This document shows, one piece after another, positions 52,310 through 64,000 of a DNA stretch of 64,000 nt; positions within the stretch are counted from its first letter, which is position 1; every line of letters starts with the position of its first letter. The translations under genes and the position numbers were made by a program. The notes beneath the pieces were generated by a model. That model had not been told where the DNA came from and did not search any database. It saw nothing but the letters and a program-made list of their open reading frames with translations. The stretch comes from Azolla caroliniana (taxonomy: Eukaryota; Polypodiophyta). The stretch spans positions 223,327 to 287,326 of the forward strand of contig JBHGNT010000035.1 in NCBI GenBank assembly GCA_043228905.1. The letters run 5' to 3'.

Positions 52310-53455
52310 GCCAGATATGAACATTTTAATTTACCTACTTGCTCTTGTCAACTCCCACCTCAAATTTGCTAATTTCTTCATGTCGCTCGACCTGATTTTT
52401 AAAATTTTGATTTTTTAATTCCATATCATAGCTAGCGTTGTTAGCTTCGATTCGCACGTTTGAACACAAAAATCCGATATCACACGAGCCAGATATGAAC
52501 ATTTTAATTTACCTACTTACTCTTGTCAACTCCTGCCTCAAATTTGCTAATTTCTTCATGTCTCTCGACGTGAGTGTTCAAATCTTGATTTTTTAATTCC
52601 ATATCATAGCAAGCGTTGTTAGCTTCAATTCGCATGTTTGAACACCGAAATCCGATATCACACGAGCCAGATATGAACATTTTAATTTACCTACTTGCTC
52701 TTGTCAACTCCCACCTCAAATTTGCTAATTTCTTCATGTTGTTCGACCTGATTTTTAAAACCTTGATTTTTTAATTCCATATCATAGCTAGCGTTGTTAG
52801 CTTCGATTCGCATGTTTGAACACAAAAATCCGATATCACACGAGCCAGATATGAACATTTTAATTTACCTACTTACTCTTGTCAACTCCTGCCTCAAATT
52901 AATTCCATATCATAGCTAGCGTTGATAGCTTCAATTCGCATGTTTGAACACAGAAATCCGATATCACACGAGCCAGATATGAACATTTTAATTTACCTAC
53001 TTGCTCTTGTCAACTCCCACCTCAAATTTGCTAATTTCTTCATGTCGCTCGACCTGAGTTTTAAAATATTGATTTTTTAATTCCATATCATAGCTAGCGT
53101 TGTTAGCTTCGATTCGCATGTTTGAACACAAAAATCCGATATCACACGAGCCAGATATGAACATTTTAATTTACCTACTTACTCTTGTCAACTCCTGCCT
53201 CAAATTAATTCCATATCATAGCAAGCGTTGTTAGCTTCAATTCGCATGTTTGAACACAGAAATCCGATATCACACGAGCCAGATATGAACATTTTAATTT
53301 ACCTACTTGCTCTTGTCAACTCCCACCTCAAATTTGCTAATTTCTTCATGTCGCTCGACCTGAGTTTTAAAATCTTGATTTTTTAATTCCATATCATAGC
53401 TAGCGTTGTTAGCTTCAATTCGCAAGTTTGAACACAGAAATCCGATATCACACGA
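52310..53455. repeat. 1146-bp unit A2
   Basis: Same seven-monomer layout (short monomers from 52844 and 53150). CGCACG at 52453 marks monomer 1 and TTTACCTAC marks monomer 3. Monomer 7 has GAGTTTTAAAATCTTG and CGCAAGTTTGAAC (53421), the A-type ending. Confidence 0.9.
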
Positions 53456-54601
53456 GCTAGATATGAACATTTTAATTTACCTACTCGCTCTTGTCAACTC
53501 CCACCTCAAATTTGCTAATTTCTTCATGTCGCTCGACCTGAGTTTTAAAATCTTGATTTTTTAATTCCATATCATAGCTAGCGTTGTTAGCTTCGATTCG
53601 CATGTTTGAACACAAAAATCCGATATCACACGAGCCAGATATGAACATTTTAATTTACCTACTTACTCTTGTCAACTCCTGCCTCAAATTTGCTAATTTC
53701 TTCATGTCTCTCGACGTGAGTGTTCAAATCTTGATTTTTTAATTCCATATCATAGCAAGCGTTGTTAGCTTCAATTCGCATGTTTGAACACCGAAATCCG
53801 ATATCACACGAGCCAGATATGAACATTTTAATTTACGTACTTGCTCTTGTCAACTCCCACCTCAAATTTGCTAATTTCTTCATGTTGTTCGACCTGATTT
53901 TTAAAACCTTGATTTTTTAATTCCATATCATAGCTAGCGTTGTTAGCTTCGATTCGCATGTTTGAACACAAAAATCCGATATCACACGAGCCAGATATGA
54001 ACATTTTAATTTACCTACTTACTCTTGTCAACTCCTGCCTCAAATTAATTCCATATCATAGCTAGCGTTGATAGCTTCAATTCGCATGTTTGAACACAGA
54101 AATCCGATATCACACGAGCCAGATATGAACATTTTAATTTACCTACTTGCTCTTGTCAACTCCCACCTCAAATTTGCTAATTTCTTCATGTCGCTCGACC
54201 TGAGTTTTAAAATATTGATTTTTTAATTCCATATCATAGCTAGCGTTGTTAGCTTCGATTCGCATGTTTGAACACAAAAATCCGATATCACACGAGCCAG
54301 ATATGAACATTTTAATTTACCTACTTACTCTTGTCAACTCCTGCCTCAAATTAATTCCATATCATAGCAAGCGTTGTTAGCTTCAATTCGCATGTTTGAA
54401 CACAGAAATCCGATATCACACGAGCCAGATATGAACATTTTAATTTACCTACTTGCTCTTGTCAACTCCCACCTCAAATTTGCTAATTTCTTCATGTCGC
54501 TCGACCTGAGGTTTAAAAAATTGATTTTTTAATTCCATATCATAGCTAGCGTTGTTAGCTTCAATTCGCATGTTTGAACACAGAAATCCGATATCACACG
54601 A
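53456..54601. repeat. 1146-bp unit B1
   Basis: Same layout (short monomers from 53990 and 54296) with B markers: GAGCTAGAT before CTACTCGCTC in monomer 1, CGCATG in place of CGCACG, and TTTACGTAC (TACGTA) in monomer 3. Monomer 7 has the private GAGGTTTAAAAAATTG near 54510. Confidence 0.9.
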
Positions 54602-55747
54602 GCCAGATATGAACATTTTAATTTACCTACTTGCTCTTGTCAACTCCCACCTCAAATTTGCTAATTTCTTCATGTCGCTCGACCTGATTTTTAAAATTTT
54701 GATTTTTTAATTCCATATCATAGCTAGCGTTGTTAGCTTCGATTCGCACGTTTGAACACAAAAATCCGATATCACACGAGCCAGATATGAACATTTTAAT
54801 TTACCTACTTACTCTTGTCAACTCCTGCCTCAAATTTGCTAATTTCTTCATGTCTCTCGACGTGAGTGTTCAAATCTTGATTTTTTAATTCCATATCATA
54901 GCAAGCGTTGTTAGCTTCAATTCGCATGTTTGAACACCGAAATCCGATATCACACGAGCCAGATATGAACATTTTAATTTACCTACTTGCTCTTGTCAAC
55001 TCCCACCTCAAATTTGCTAATTTCTTCATGTTGTTCGACCTGATTTTTAAAACCTTGATTTTTTAATTCCATATCATAGCTAGCGTTGTTAGCTTCGATT
55101 CGCATGTTTGAACACAAAAATCCGATATCACACGAGCCAGATATGAACATTTTAATTTACCTACTTACTCTTGTCAACTCCTGCCTCAAATTAATTCCAT
55201 ATCATAGCTAGCGTTGATAGCTTCAATTCGCATGTTTGAACACAGAAATCCGATATCACACGAGCCAGATATGAACATTTTAATTTACCTACTTGCTCTT
55301 GTCAACTCCCACCTCAAATTTGCTAATTTCTTCATGTCGCTCGACCTGAGTTTTAAAATATTGATTTTTTAATTCCATATCATAGCTAGCGTTGTTAGCT
55401 TCGATTCGCATGTTTGAACACAAAAATCCGATATCACACGAGCCAGATATGAACATTTTAATTTACCTACTTACTCTTGTCAACTCCTGCCTCAAATTAA
55501 TTCCATATCATAGCAAGCGTTGTTAGCTTCAATTCGCATGTTTGAACACAGAAATCCGATATCACACGAGCCAGATATGAACATTTTAATTTACCTACTT
55601 GCTCTTGTCAACTCCCACCTCAAATTTGCTAATTTCTTCATGTCGCTCGACCTGAGTTTTAAAATCTTGATTTTTTAATTCCATATCATAGCTAGCGTTG
55701 TTAGCTTCAATTCGCAAGTTTGAACACAGAAATCCGATATCACACGA
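54602..55747. repeat. 1146-bp unit A3
   Basis: Repeats A2 at 2292 bp: CGCACG at 54745 and CGCAAG at 55713, short monomers from 55136 and 55442. Confidence 0.9.
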
Positions 55748-56893
55748 GCTAGATATGAACATTTTAATTTACCTACTCGCTCTTGTCAACTCCCACCTCA
55801 AATTTGCTAATTTCTTCATGTCGCTCGACCTGAGTTTTAAAATCTTGATTTTTTAATTCCATATCATAGCTAGCGTTGTTAGCTTCGATTCGCATGTTTG
55901 AACACAAAAATCCGATATCACACGAGCCAGATATGAACATTTTAATTTACCTACTTACTCTTGTCAACTCCTGCCTCAAATTTGCTAATTTCTTCATGTC
56001 TCTCGACGTGAGTGTTCAAATCTTGATTTTTTAATTCCATATCATAGCAAGCGTTGTTAGCTTCAATTCGCATGTTTGAACACCGAAATCCGATATCACA
56101 CGAGCCAGATATGAACATTTTAATTTACGTACTTGCTCTTGTCAACTCCCACCTCAAATTTGCTAATTTCTTCATGTTGTTCGACCTGATTTTTAAAACC
56201 TTGATTTTTTAATTCCATATCATAGCTAGCGTTGTTAGCTTCGATTCGCATGTTTGAACACAAAAATCCGATATCACACGAGCCAGATATGAACATTTTA
56301 ATTTACCTACTTACTCTTGTCAACTCCTGCCTCAAATTAATTCCATATCATAGCTAGCGTTGATAGCTTCAATTCGCATGTTTGAACACAGAAATCCGAT
56401 ATCACACGAGCCAGATATGAACATTTTAATTTACCTACTTGCTCTTGTCAACTCCCACCTCAAATTTGCTAATTTCTTCATGTCGCTCGACCTGAGTTTT
56501 AAAATATTGATTTTTTAATTCCATATCATAGCTAGCGTTGTTAGCTTCGATTCGCATGTTTGAACACAAAAATCCGATATCACACGAGCCAGATATGAAC
56601 ATTTTAATTTACCTACTTACTCTTGTCAACTCCTGCCTCAAATTAATTCCATATCATAGCAAGCGTTGTTAGCTTCAATTCGCATGTTTGAACACAGAAA
56701 TCCGATATCACACGAGCCAGATATGAACATTTTAATTTACCTACTTGCTCTTGTCAACTCCCACCTCAAATTTGCTAATTTCTTCATGTCGCTCGACCTG
56801 AGGTTTAAAAAATTGATTTTTTAATTCCATATCATAGCTAGCGTTGTTAGCTTCAATTCGCATGTTTGAACACAGAAATCCGATATCACACGA
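55748..56893. repeat. 1146-bp unit B2
   Basis: Repeats B1 at 2292 bp, including the private GAGGTTTAAAAAATTG near 56802. Short monomers start at 56282 and 56588. A2+B1 and A3+B2 therefore form two near-identical 2292-bp units. Confidence 0.9.
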
Positions 56894-58039
56894 GCCAGAT
56901 ATGAACATTTTAATTTACCTACTTGCTCTTGTCAACTCCCACCTCAAATTTGCTAATTTCTTCATGTCGCTCGACCTGATTTTTAAAATTTTGATTTTTT
57001 AATTCCATATCATAGCTAGCGTTGTTAGCTTCGATTCGCACGTTTGAACACAAAAATCCGATATCACACGAGCCAGATATGAACATTTTAATTTACCTAC
57101 TTACTCTTGTCAACTCCTGCCTCAAATTTGCTAATTTCTTCATGTCTCTCGACGTGAGTGTTCAAATCTTGATTTTTTAATTCCATATCATAGCAAGCGT
57201 TGTTAGCTTCAATTCGCATGTTTGAACACCGAAATCCGATATCACACGAGCCAGATATGAACATTTTAATTTACCTACTTGCTCTTGTCAACTCCCACCT
57301 CAAATTTGCTAATTTCTTCATGTTGTTCGACCTGATTTTTAAAACCTTGATTTTTTAATTCCATATCATAGCTAGCGTTGTTAGCTTCGATTCGCATGTT
57401 TGAACACAAAAATCCGATATCACACGAGCCAGATATGAACATTTTAATTTACCTACTTACTCTTGTCAACTCCTGCCTCAAATTAATTCCATATCATAGC
57501 TAGCGTTGATAGCTTCAATTCGCATGTTTGAACACAGAAATCCGATATCACACGAGCCAGATATGAACATTTTAATTTACCTACTTGCTCTTGTCAACTC
57601 CCACCTCAAATTTGCTAATTTCTTCATGTCGCTCGACCTGAGTTTTAAAATATTGATTTTTTAATTCCATATCATAGCTAGCGTTGTTAGCTTCGATTCG
57701 CATGTTTGAACACAAAAATCCGATATCACACGAGCCAGATATGAACATTTTAATTTACCTACTTACTCTTGTCAACTCCTGCCTCAAATTAATTCCATAT
57801 CATAGCAAGCGTTGTTAGCTTCAATTCGCATGTTTGAACACAGAAATCCGATATCACACGAGCCAGATATGAACATTTTAATTTACCTACTTGCTCTTGT
57901 CAACTCCCACCTCAAATTTGCTAATTTCTTCATGTCGCTCGACCTGAGTTTTAAAATCTTGATTTTTTAATTCCATATCATAGCTAGCGTTGTTAGCTTC
58001 AATTCGCAAGTTTAAACACAGAAATCCGATATCACACGA
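56894..58039. repeat. 1146-bp unit A4
   Basis: As A2 and A3 (CGCACG at 57037, short monomers from 57428 and 57734), but monomer 7 has CGCAAGTTTAAACAC at 58005, a G-to-A change creating GTTTAAAC (PmeI) at 58010-58017. Confidence 0.9.
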
Positions 58040-59185
58040 GCTAGATATGAACATTTTAATTTACCTACTCGCTCTTGTCAACTCCCACCTCAAATTTGCT
58101 AATTTCTTCATGTCGCTCGACCTGAGTTTTAAAATCTTGATTTTTTAATTCCATATCATAGCTAGCGTTGTTAGCTTCGATTCGCATGTTTGAACACAAA
58201 AATCCGATATCACACGAGCCAGATATGAACATTTTAATTTACCTACTTACTCTTGTCAACTCCTGCCTCAAATTTGCTAATTTCTTCATGTCTCTCGACG
58301 TGAGTGTTCAAATCTTGATTTTTTAATTCCATATCATAGCAAGCGTTGTTAGCTTCAATTCGCATGTTTGAACACCGAAATCCGATATCACACGAGCCAG
58401 ATATGAACATTTTAATTTACGTACTTGCTCTTGTCAACTCCCACCTCAAATTTGCTAATTTCTTCATGTTGTTCGACCTGATTTTTAAAACCTTGATTTT
58501 TTAATTCCATATCATAGCTAGCGTTGTTAGCTTCGATTCGCATGTTTGAACACAAAAATCCGATATCACACGAGCCAGATATGAACATTTTAATTTACCT
58601 ACTTACTCTTGTCAACTCCTGCCTCAAATTAATTCCATATCATAGCTAGCGTTGATAGCTTCAATTCGCATGTTTGAACACAGAAATCCGATATCACACG
58701 AGCCAGATATGAACATTTTAATTTACCTACTTGCTCTTGTCAACTCCCACCTCAAATTTGCTAATTTCTTCATGTCGCTCGACCTGAGTTTTAAAATATT
58801 GATTTTTTAATTCCATATCATAGCTAGCGTTGTTAGCTTCGATTCGCATGTTTGAACACAAAAATCCGATATCACACGAGCCAGATATGAACATTTTAAT
58901 TTACCTACTTACTCTTGTCAACTCCTGCCTCAAATTAATTCCATATCATAGCAAGCGTTGTTAGCTTCAATTCGCATGTTTGAACACAGAAATCCGATAT
59001 CACACGAGCCAGATATGAACATTTTAATTTACCTACTTGCTCTTGTCAACTCCCACCTCAAATTTGCTAATTTCTTCATGTCGCTCGACCTGAGTTTTAA
59101 AATCTTGATTTTTTAATTCCATATCATAGCTAGCGTTGTTAGCTTCGATTCGCATGTTTGAACACAAAAATCCGATATCACACGA
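58040..59185. repeat. 1146-bp unit B3
   Basis: As B1 and B2 (CTACTCGCTC, TTTACGTAC, short monomers from 58574 and 58880), but its last monomer has GAGTTTTAAAATCTTG, then CGATTCGC and ACACAAAAATCC, where B1 and B2 have GAGGTTTAAAAAATTG. Regular periodicity stops after it. Confidence 0.88.
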
Positions 59186-60637
59186 GCCAGATATGAACAT
59201 TTTAATTTACGTACTTGCTCTTGTCAACTCCCACCTCAAATTTGCTAATTTCTTCATGTCGCTCGACCTGATTTTTAAAATCTTGATTTTTTAATTCCAT
59301 ATCATAGCTAGCGTTGTTAGCTTCGATTCGCATGTTTGAACACAAAAATCCGATATCACACGAGCCAGATATGAACATTTTAATTTACCTACTTACTCTT
59401 GTCAACTCCTGCCTCAAATTAATTCCATATCATAGCTAGCGTTGTTAGCTTCAATTCGCATGTTTGAACACAGAAATCCGATATCACACGAGCCAGTTAT
59501 GAACATTTTAATTTACCTACTTGCTCTTGTCAACTCCCACCTCAAATTTGCTAATTTCTTCATGTCGCTCGACCTGAGTTTTAAAATCTTGATTTTTTAA
59601 TTCCATATCATAGCTAGCGTTGTTAGCTTCAATTCGCATGTTTGAATACAGAAAGCCGATATCACACGAGCCAGATATGAACATTTTAATTTACCTACTT
59701 GCTCTTGTCAACTCCCACCTCAAATTTGCTAATTTCTTCATGTCGCTCGACGTGGGTTTCAAAATCTTGACTTTTTATTTCCATATCATAGCAAGCGTTG
59801 TTAGCTTCAATTCGCATGTTTGAACACAGAAATCCGATATCACACGAGCCAGATACGAACATTTTAATTTACCTACTTGCTCTTGTCAACTCCCACCTCC
59901 AATTTGCTAATTTCTTCATGTCGCTCGACCTGATTTTTAAAATCTTGATTTTTTAATTCCATATCATAGCTAGCGTTGTTAGCTTCGATTCGCATGTTTG
60001 AACACAAAAATCCGATATCACACGAGCCAGATATGAACATTTTAATTTACCTACTTACTCTTGTCAACTCCTGCCTCAAATTAATTCCATATCATAGCTA
60101 GCGTTGTTAGCCTCAATTCGCATGTTTGAACACAGAAATCCGATATCACACGAGCCAGATATGAACATTTTAATTTACCTACTTGCTCTTGTCAACTCCC
60201 ACCTCAAATTTGCTAGTTTCTTCATGTCTCTCGACGTGGGTTTAAAAATCTTGACTTTTTCATTCCATATCATAGCAAGCGTTGTTAGCTTCAATTCGCA
60301 TGTTTGAACACAGATATCCGATATCACACGAGCCAGATATGAACATTTTAATTTACCTACTTGCTCTTGTCAACTCCCACCTCAAATTTGCTAATTTCTT
60401 CATGTCGCTCGACCTGATTTTTAAAATCTTGATTTTTTAATTCCATATCATAGCTAGCGTTGTTAGCTTCGATTCGCATGTTTGAACACAAAAATCCGAT
60501 ATCACACGAGCCAGATATGAACATTTTAATTTACCTACTTACTCTTGTCAACTCCTGCCTCAAATTAATTCCATATCATAGCTAGCGTTGTTAGCTTCAA
60601 TTCGCATGTTTGAACACAGAAATCCGATATCACACGA
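59186..60637. repeat. Disordered interruption between regular units
   Basis: The monomers are still in phase, but short ones start at 59364, 60026 and 60510, separated by three and two full monomers where the regular units have one and four. Private or rare variants: CCAGTTATGAAC (59493; again at 60639, just right of this segment, 1146 bp on), TTTGAATACAGAAAGCCG, CCAGATACGAAC, GCTAGTTTCTTC, CTTTTTCATTCC and CAGATATCCG. The two 67-codon frames at 59620 and 60104 arise here. The first 281 bp match the window end (63720-64000). Confidence 0.8.
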
Positions 60638-61427
60638 GCCAGTTATGAACATTTTAATTTACCTACTTGCTCTTGTCAACTCCCACCTCAAATTTGCTAA
60701 TTTCTTCATGTCGCTCGACCTGATTTTTAAAACCTTGATTTTTTAATTCCATATCATAGCTAGCGTTGTTAGCTTCGATTCGCATGTTTGAACACAAAAA
60801 TCCGATATCACACGAGCCAGATATGAACATTTTAATTTACCTACTTACTCTTGTCAACTCCTGCCTCAAATTAATTCCATATCATAGCTAGCGTTGATAG
60901 CTTCAATTCGCATGTTTGAACACAGAAATCCGATATCACACGAGCCAGATATGAACATTTTAATTTACCTACTTGCTCTTGTCAACTCCCACCTCAAATT
61001 TGCTAATTTCTTCATGTCGCTCGACCTGAGTTTTAAAATATTGATTTTTTAATTCCATATCATAGCTAGCGTTGTTAGCTTCGATTCGCATGTTTGAACA
61101 CAAAAATCCGATATCACACGAGCCAGATATGAACATTTTAATTTACCTACTTACTCTTGTCAACTCCTGCCTCAAATTAATTCCATATCATAGCAAGCGT
61201 TGTTAGCTTCAATTCGCATGTTTGAACACAGAAATCCGATATCACACGAGCCAGATATGAACATTTTAATTTACCTACTTGCTCTTGTCAACTCCCACCT
61301 CAAATTTGCTAATTTCTTCATGTCGCTCGACCTGAGTTTTAAAATATTGATTTTTTAATTCCATATCATAGCTAGCGTTGTTAGCTTCAATTCGCATGTT
61401 TGAACACAGAAATCCGATATCACACGA
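60638..61427. repeat. Partial 1146-bp unit (monomers 3 to 7)
   Basis: Monomer lengths 178, 128, 178, 128, 178. The first is an AAAACC monomer but with TCGCTCGACC, not TGTTGTTCGACC. The short monomers (60816, 61122) carry GTTGATAGC and AGCAAGCG as in complete units, and the full ones AAAATATTG. It marks where the regular pattern resumes. Confidence 0.82.
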
Positions 61428-62573
61428 GCCAGATATGAACATTTTAATTTACCTACTTGCTCTTGTCAACTCCCACCTCAAATTTGCTAATTTCTTCATG
61501 TCGCTCGACCTGATTTTTAAAATTTTGATTTTTTAATTCCATATCATAGCTAGCGTTGTTAGCTTCGATTCGCACGTTTGAACACAAAAATCCGATATCA
61601 CACGAGCCAGATATGAACATTTTAATTTACCTACTTACTCTTGTCAACTCCTGCCTCAAATTTGCTAATTTCTTCATGTCTCTCGACGTGAGTGTTCAAA
61701 TCTTGATTTTTTAATTCCATATCATAGCAAGCGTTGTTAGCTTCAATTCGCATGTTTGAACACCGAAATCCGATATCACACGAGCCAGATATGAACATTT
61801 TAATTTACCTACTTGCTCTTGTCAACTCCCACCTCAAATTTGCTAATTTCTTCATGTTGTTCGACCTGATTTTTAAAACCTTGATTTTTTAATTCCATAT
61901 CATAGCTAGCGTTGTTAGCTTCGATTCGCATGTTTGAACACAAAAATCCGATATCACACGAGCCAGATATGAACATTTTAATTTACCTACTTACTCTTGT
62001 CAACTCCTGCCTCAAATTAATTCCATATCATAGCTAGCGTTGATAGCTTCAATTCGCATGTTTGAACACAGAAATCCGATATCACACGAGCCAGATATGA
62101 ACATTTTAATTTACCTACTTGCTCTTGTCAACTCCCACCTCAAATTTGCTAATTTCTTCATGTCGCTCGACCTGAGTTTTAAAATATTGATTTTTTAATT
62201 CCATATCATAGCTAGCGTTGTTAGCTTCGATTCGCATGTTTGAACACAAAAATCCGATATCACACGAGCCAGATATGAACATTTTAATTTACCTACTTAC
62301 TCTTGTCAACTCCTGCCTCAAATTAATTCCATATCATAGCAAGCGTTGTTAGCTTCAATTCGCATGTTTGAACACAGAAATCCGATATCACACGAGCCAG
62401 ATATGAACATTTTAATTTACCTACTTGCTCTTGTCAACTCCCACCTCAAATTTGCTAATTTCTTCATGTCGCTCGACCTGAGTTTTAAAATCTTGATTTT
62501 TTAATTCCATATCATAGCTAGCGTTGTTAGCTTCAATTCGCAAGTTTAAACACAGAAATCCGATATCACACGA
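61428..62573. repeat. 1146-bp unit A5
   Basis: Copy of A4 at an offset of 4534 bp: CGCACG at 61571, ACACCG at 61764, short monomers from 61962 and 62268, and the same rare CGCAAGTTTAAACAC (62539) with its PmeI site at 62544-62551. Confidence 0.9.
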
Positions 62574-63719
62574 GCTAGATATGAACATTTTAATTTACCT
62601 ACTCGCTCTTGTCAACTCCCACCTCAAATTTGCTAATTTCTTCATGTCGCTCGACCTGAGTTTTAAAATCTTGATTTTTTAATTCCATATCATAGCTAGC
62701 GTTGTTAGCTTCGATTCGCATGTTTGAACACAAAAATCCGATATCACACGAGCCAGATATGAACATTTTAATTTACCTACTTACTCTTGTCAACTCCTGC
62801 CTCAAATTTGCTAATTTCTTCATGTCTCTCGACGTGAGTGTTCAAATCTTGATTTTTTAATTCCATATCATAGCAAGCGTTGTTAGCTTCAATTCGCATG
62901 TTTGAACACCGAAATCCGATATCACACGAGCCAGATATGAACATTTTAATTTACGTACTTGCTCTTGTCAACTCCCACCTCAAATTTGCTAATTTCTTCA
63001 TGTTGTTCGACCTGATTTTTAAAACCTTGATTTTTTAATTCCATATCATAGCTAGCGTTGTTAGCTTCGATTCGCATGTTTGAACACAAAAATCCGATAT
63101 CACACGAGCCAGATATGAACATTTTAATTTACCTACTTACTCTTGTCAACTCCTGCCTCAAATTAATTCCATATCATAGCTAGCGTTGATAGCTTCAATT
63201 CGCATGTTTGAACACAGAAATCCGATATCACACGAGCCAGATATGAACATTTTAATTTACCTACTTGCTCTTGTCAACTCCCACCTCAAATTTGCTAATT
63301 TCTTCATGTCGCTCGACCTGAGTTTTAAAATATTGATTTTTTAATTCCATATCATAGCTAGCGTTGTTAGCTTCGATTCGCATGTTTGAACACAAAAATC
63401 CGATATCACACGAGCCAGATATGAACATTTTAATTTACCTACTTACTCTTGTCAACTCCTGCCTCAAATTAATTCCATATCATAGCAAGCGTTGTTAGCT
63501 TCAATTCGCATGTTTGAACACAGAAATCCGATATCACACGAGCCAGATATGAACATTTTAATTTACCTACTTGCTCTTGTCAACTCCCACCTCAAATTTG
63601 CTAATTTCTTCATGTCGCTCGACCTGAGTTTTAAAATCTTGATTTTTTAATTCCATATCATAGCTAGCGTTGTTAGCTTCGATTCGCATGTTTGAACACA
63701 AAAATCCGATATCACACGA
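62574..63719. repeat. 1146-bp unit B4
   Basis: Copy of B3 at an offset of 4534 bp, with CTACTCGCTC, TTTACGTAC, short monomers from 63108 and 63414, and the same last monomer with CGATTCGC and ACACAAAAATCC. Confidence 0.9.
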
Positions 63720-64000
63720 GCCAGATATGAACATTTTAATTTACGTACTTGCTCTTGTCAACTCCCACCTCAAATTTGCTAATTTCTTCATGTCGCTCGA
63801 CCTGATTTTTAAAATCTTGATTTTTTAATTCCATATCATAGCTAGCGTTGTTAGCTTCGATTCGCATGTTTGAACACAAAAATCCGATATCACACGAGCC
63901 AGATATGAACATTTTAATTTACCTACTTACTCTTGTCAACTCCTGCCTCAAATTAATTCCATATCATAGCTAGCGTTGTTAGCTTCAATTCGCATGTTTG
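63720..64000. repeat. Start of a second interruption, cut by the window end
   Basis: Matches 59186-59466 at the same 4534-bp offset: a TTTACGTAC monomer, then a 128-bp monomer starting at 63898 that runs off the window (103 bases present). The duplication therefore continues beyond the window. Confidence 0.85.

Larger units (their letters stand above)
1..64000. repeat. Satellite DNA array, 178-bp monomer, head to tail
   Basis: A single tandem array fills the window. The landmark GCCAGATATGAACATTTTAA recurs, with small variants, at 1, 179, 357, 535 and onward in steps of 178, apart from one 177-bp and 26 128-bp steps. No monomer is inverted, and no foreign sequence, telomere repeat, rRNA or tRNA gene lies between monomers. 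Every monomer has stop codons in each frame or nearly so, and 178 is not a multiple of 3, so coding is not expected. A unit of about 178 bp is typical of centromeric satellites in plants and close to nucleosomal repeat length; that is known of such families, while centromere identity here is inference. Both ends of the array lie outside the window. Confidence 0.97.

Noticed and set aside
1-64000. CRISPR array
   Set aside because: Units are 178 bp of continuous similarity with no short identical repeats separated by unique spacers, and no cas genes.
1-64000. Transposon or retroelement insertion, LTR, or target-site duplication
   Set aside because: Monomer phase is continuous from end to end apart from one single-base and 26 identical 50-bp deletions, leaving no room for an insertion.
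1-64000. Telomere-type repeats, rRNA or tRNA genes
   Set aside because: No TTTAGGG- or TTAGGG-like runs were seen, and every stretch read is accounted for by the satellite monomer.

Overview
The whole 64 kb is one uninterrupted satellite DNA array. I found no gene, RNA gene, transposon insertion or single-copy sequence. Monomers are head to tail in one orientation. Phase was followed through the window with marker motifs, and the lengths add up exactly: 340 monomers of 178 bp, one of 177 bp (23931-24107), 25 complete monomers of 128 bp, and a last partial monomer from 63898. The first monomer is about 36% GC (64 of 178 bases, hand counted).

This is eukaryotic heterochromatin. The near-nucleosomal 178 bp unit and nested higher-order repeats fit a centromeric or pericentromeric satellite, most likely of a flowering plant. 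That is inference: the species cannot be named from the sequence, and an animal or other eukaryote is not excluded.

Two monomer classes recur. Class 1 carries TCGCTCGACCTGA and AGCTAGCG. Class 2 carries TCTCTCGACGTGAGTGT and AGCAAGCG. Some class 2 monomers carry a CTAACGCGTTGTTC variant, and one strongly diverged two-monomer cassette (CCAAATATG, CTCCCTCC) occurs six times. The 128 bp monomers all share the same 50 bp deletion.

Layout: 1-2136 has a 712 bp (4-mer) rhythm. 2137-6052 is a tandem 1958 bp 11-mer pair with the diverged cassette. 6409-6842 holds two isolated 128 bp monomers. 6843-13293 is a mosaic with long-range copies of the left end. 13294-18200 holds nested 1246 bp (7-mer) and 1780 bp (10-mer) duplications. 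18201-31407 holds an 11-mer, an irregular island near 24 kb and a block copied 9255 bp away. 31408-44350 holds 2136, 3382 and 2670 bp periods. 44351-51163 is a short-period mosaic. 51164-59185 is a regular 1146 bp 7-mer (five 178 bp plus two 128 bp monomers), mostly paired into a 2292 bp 14-mer. 59186-60637 breaks that order, and the 1146 bp pattern then resumes to the window end as a copy shifted by 4534 bp.

Nothing here works as a gene system. The information lies in the turnover history (unequal exchange, segmental copying, spread of one deletion) and in possible chromatin functions of the monomer.
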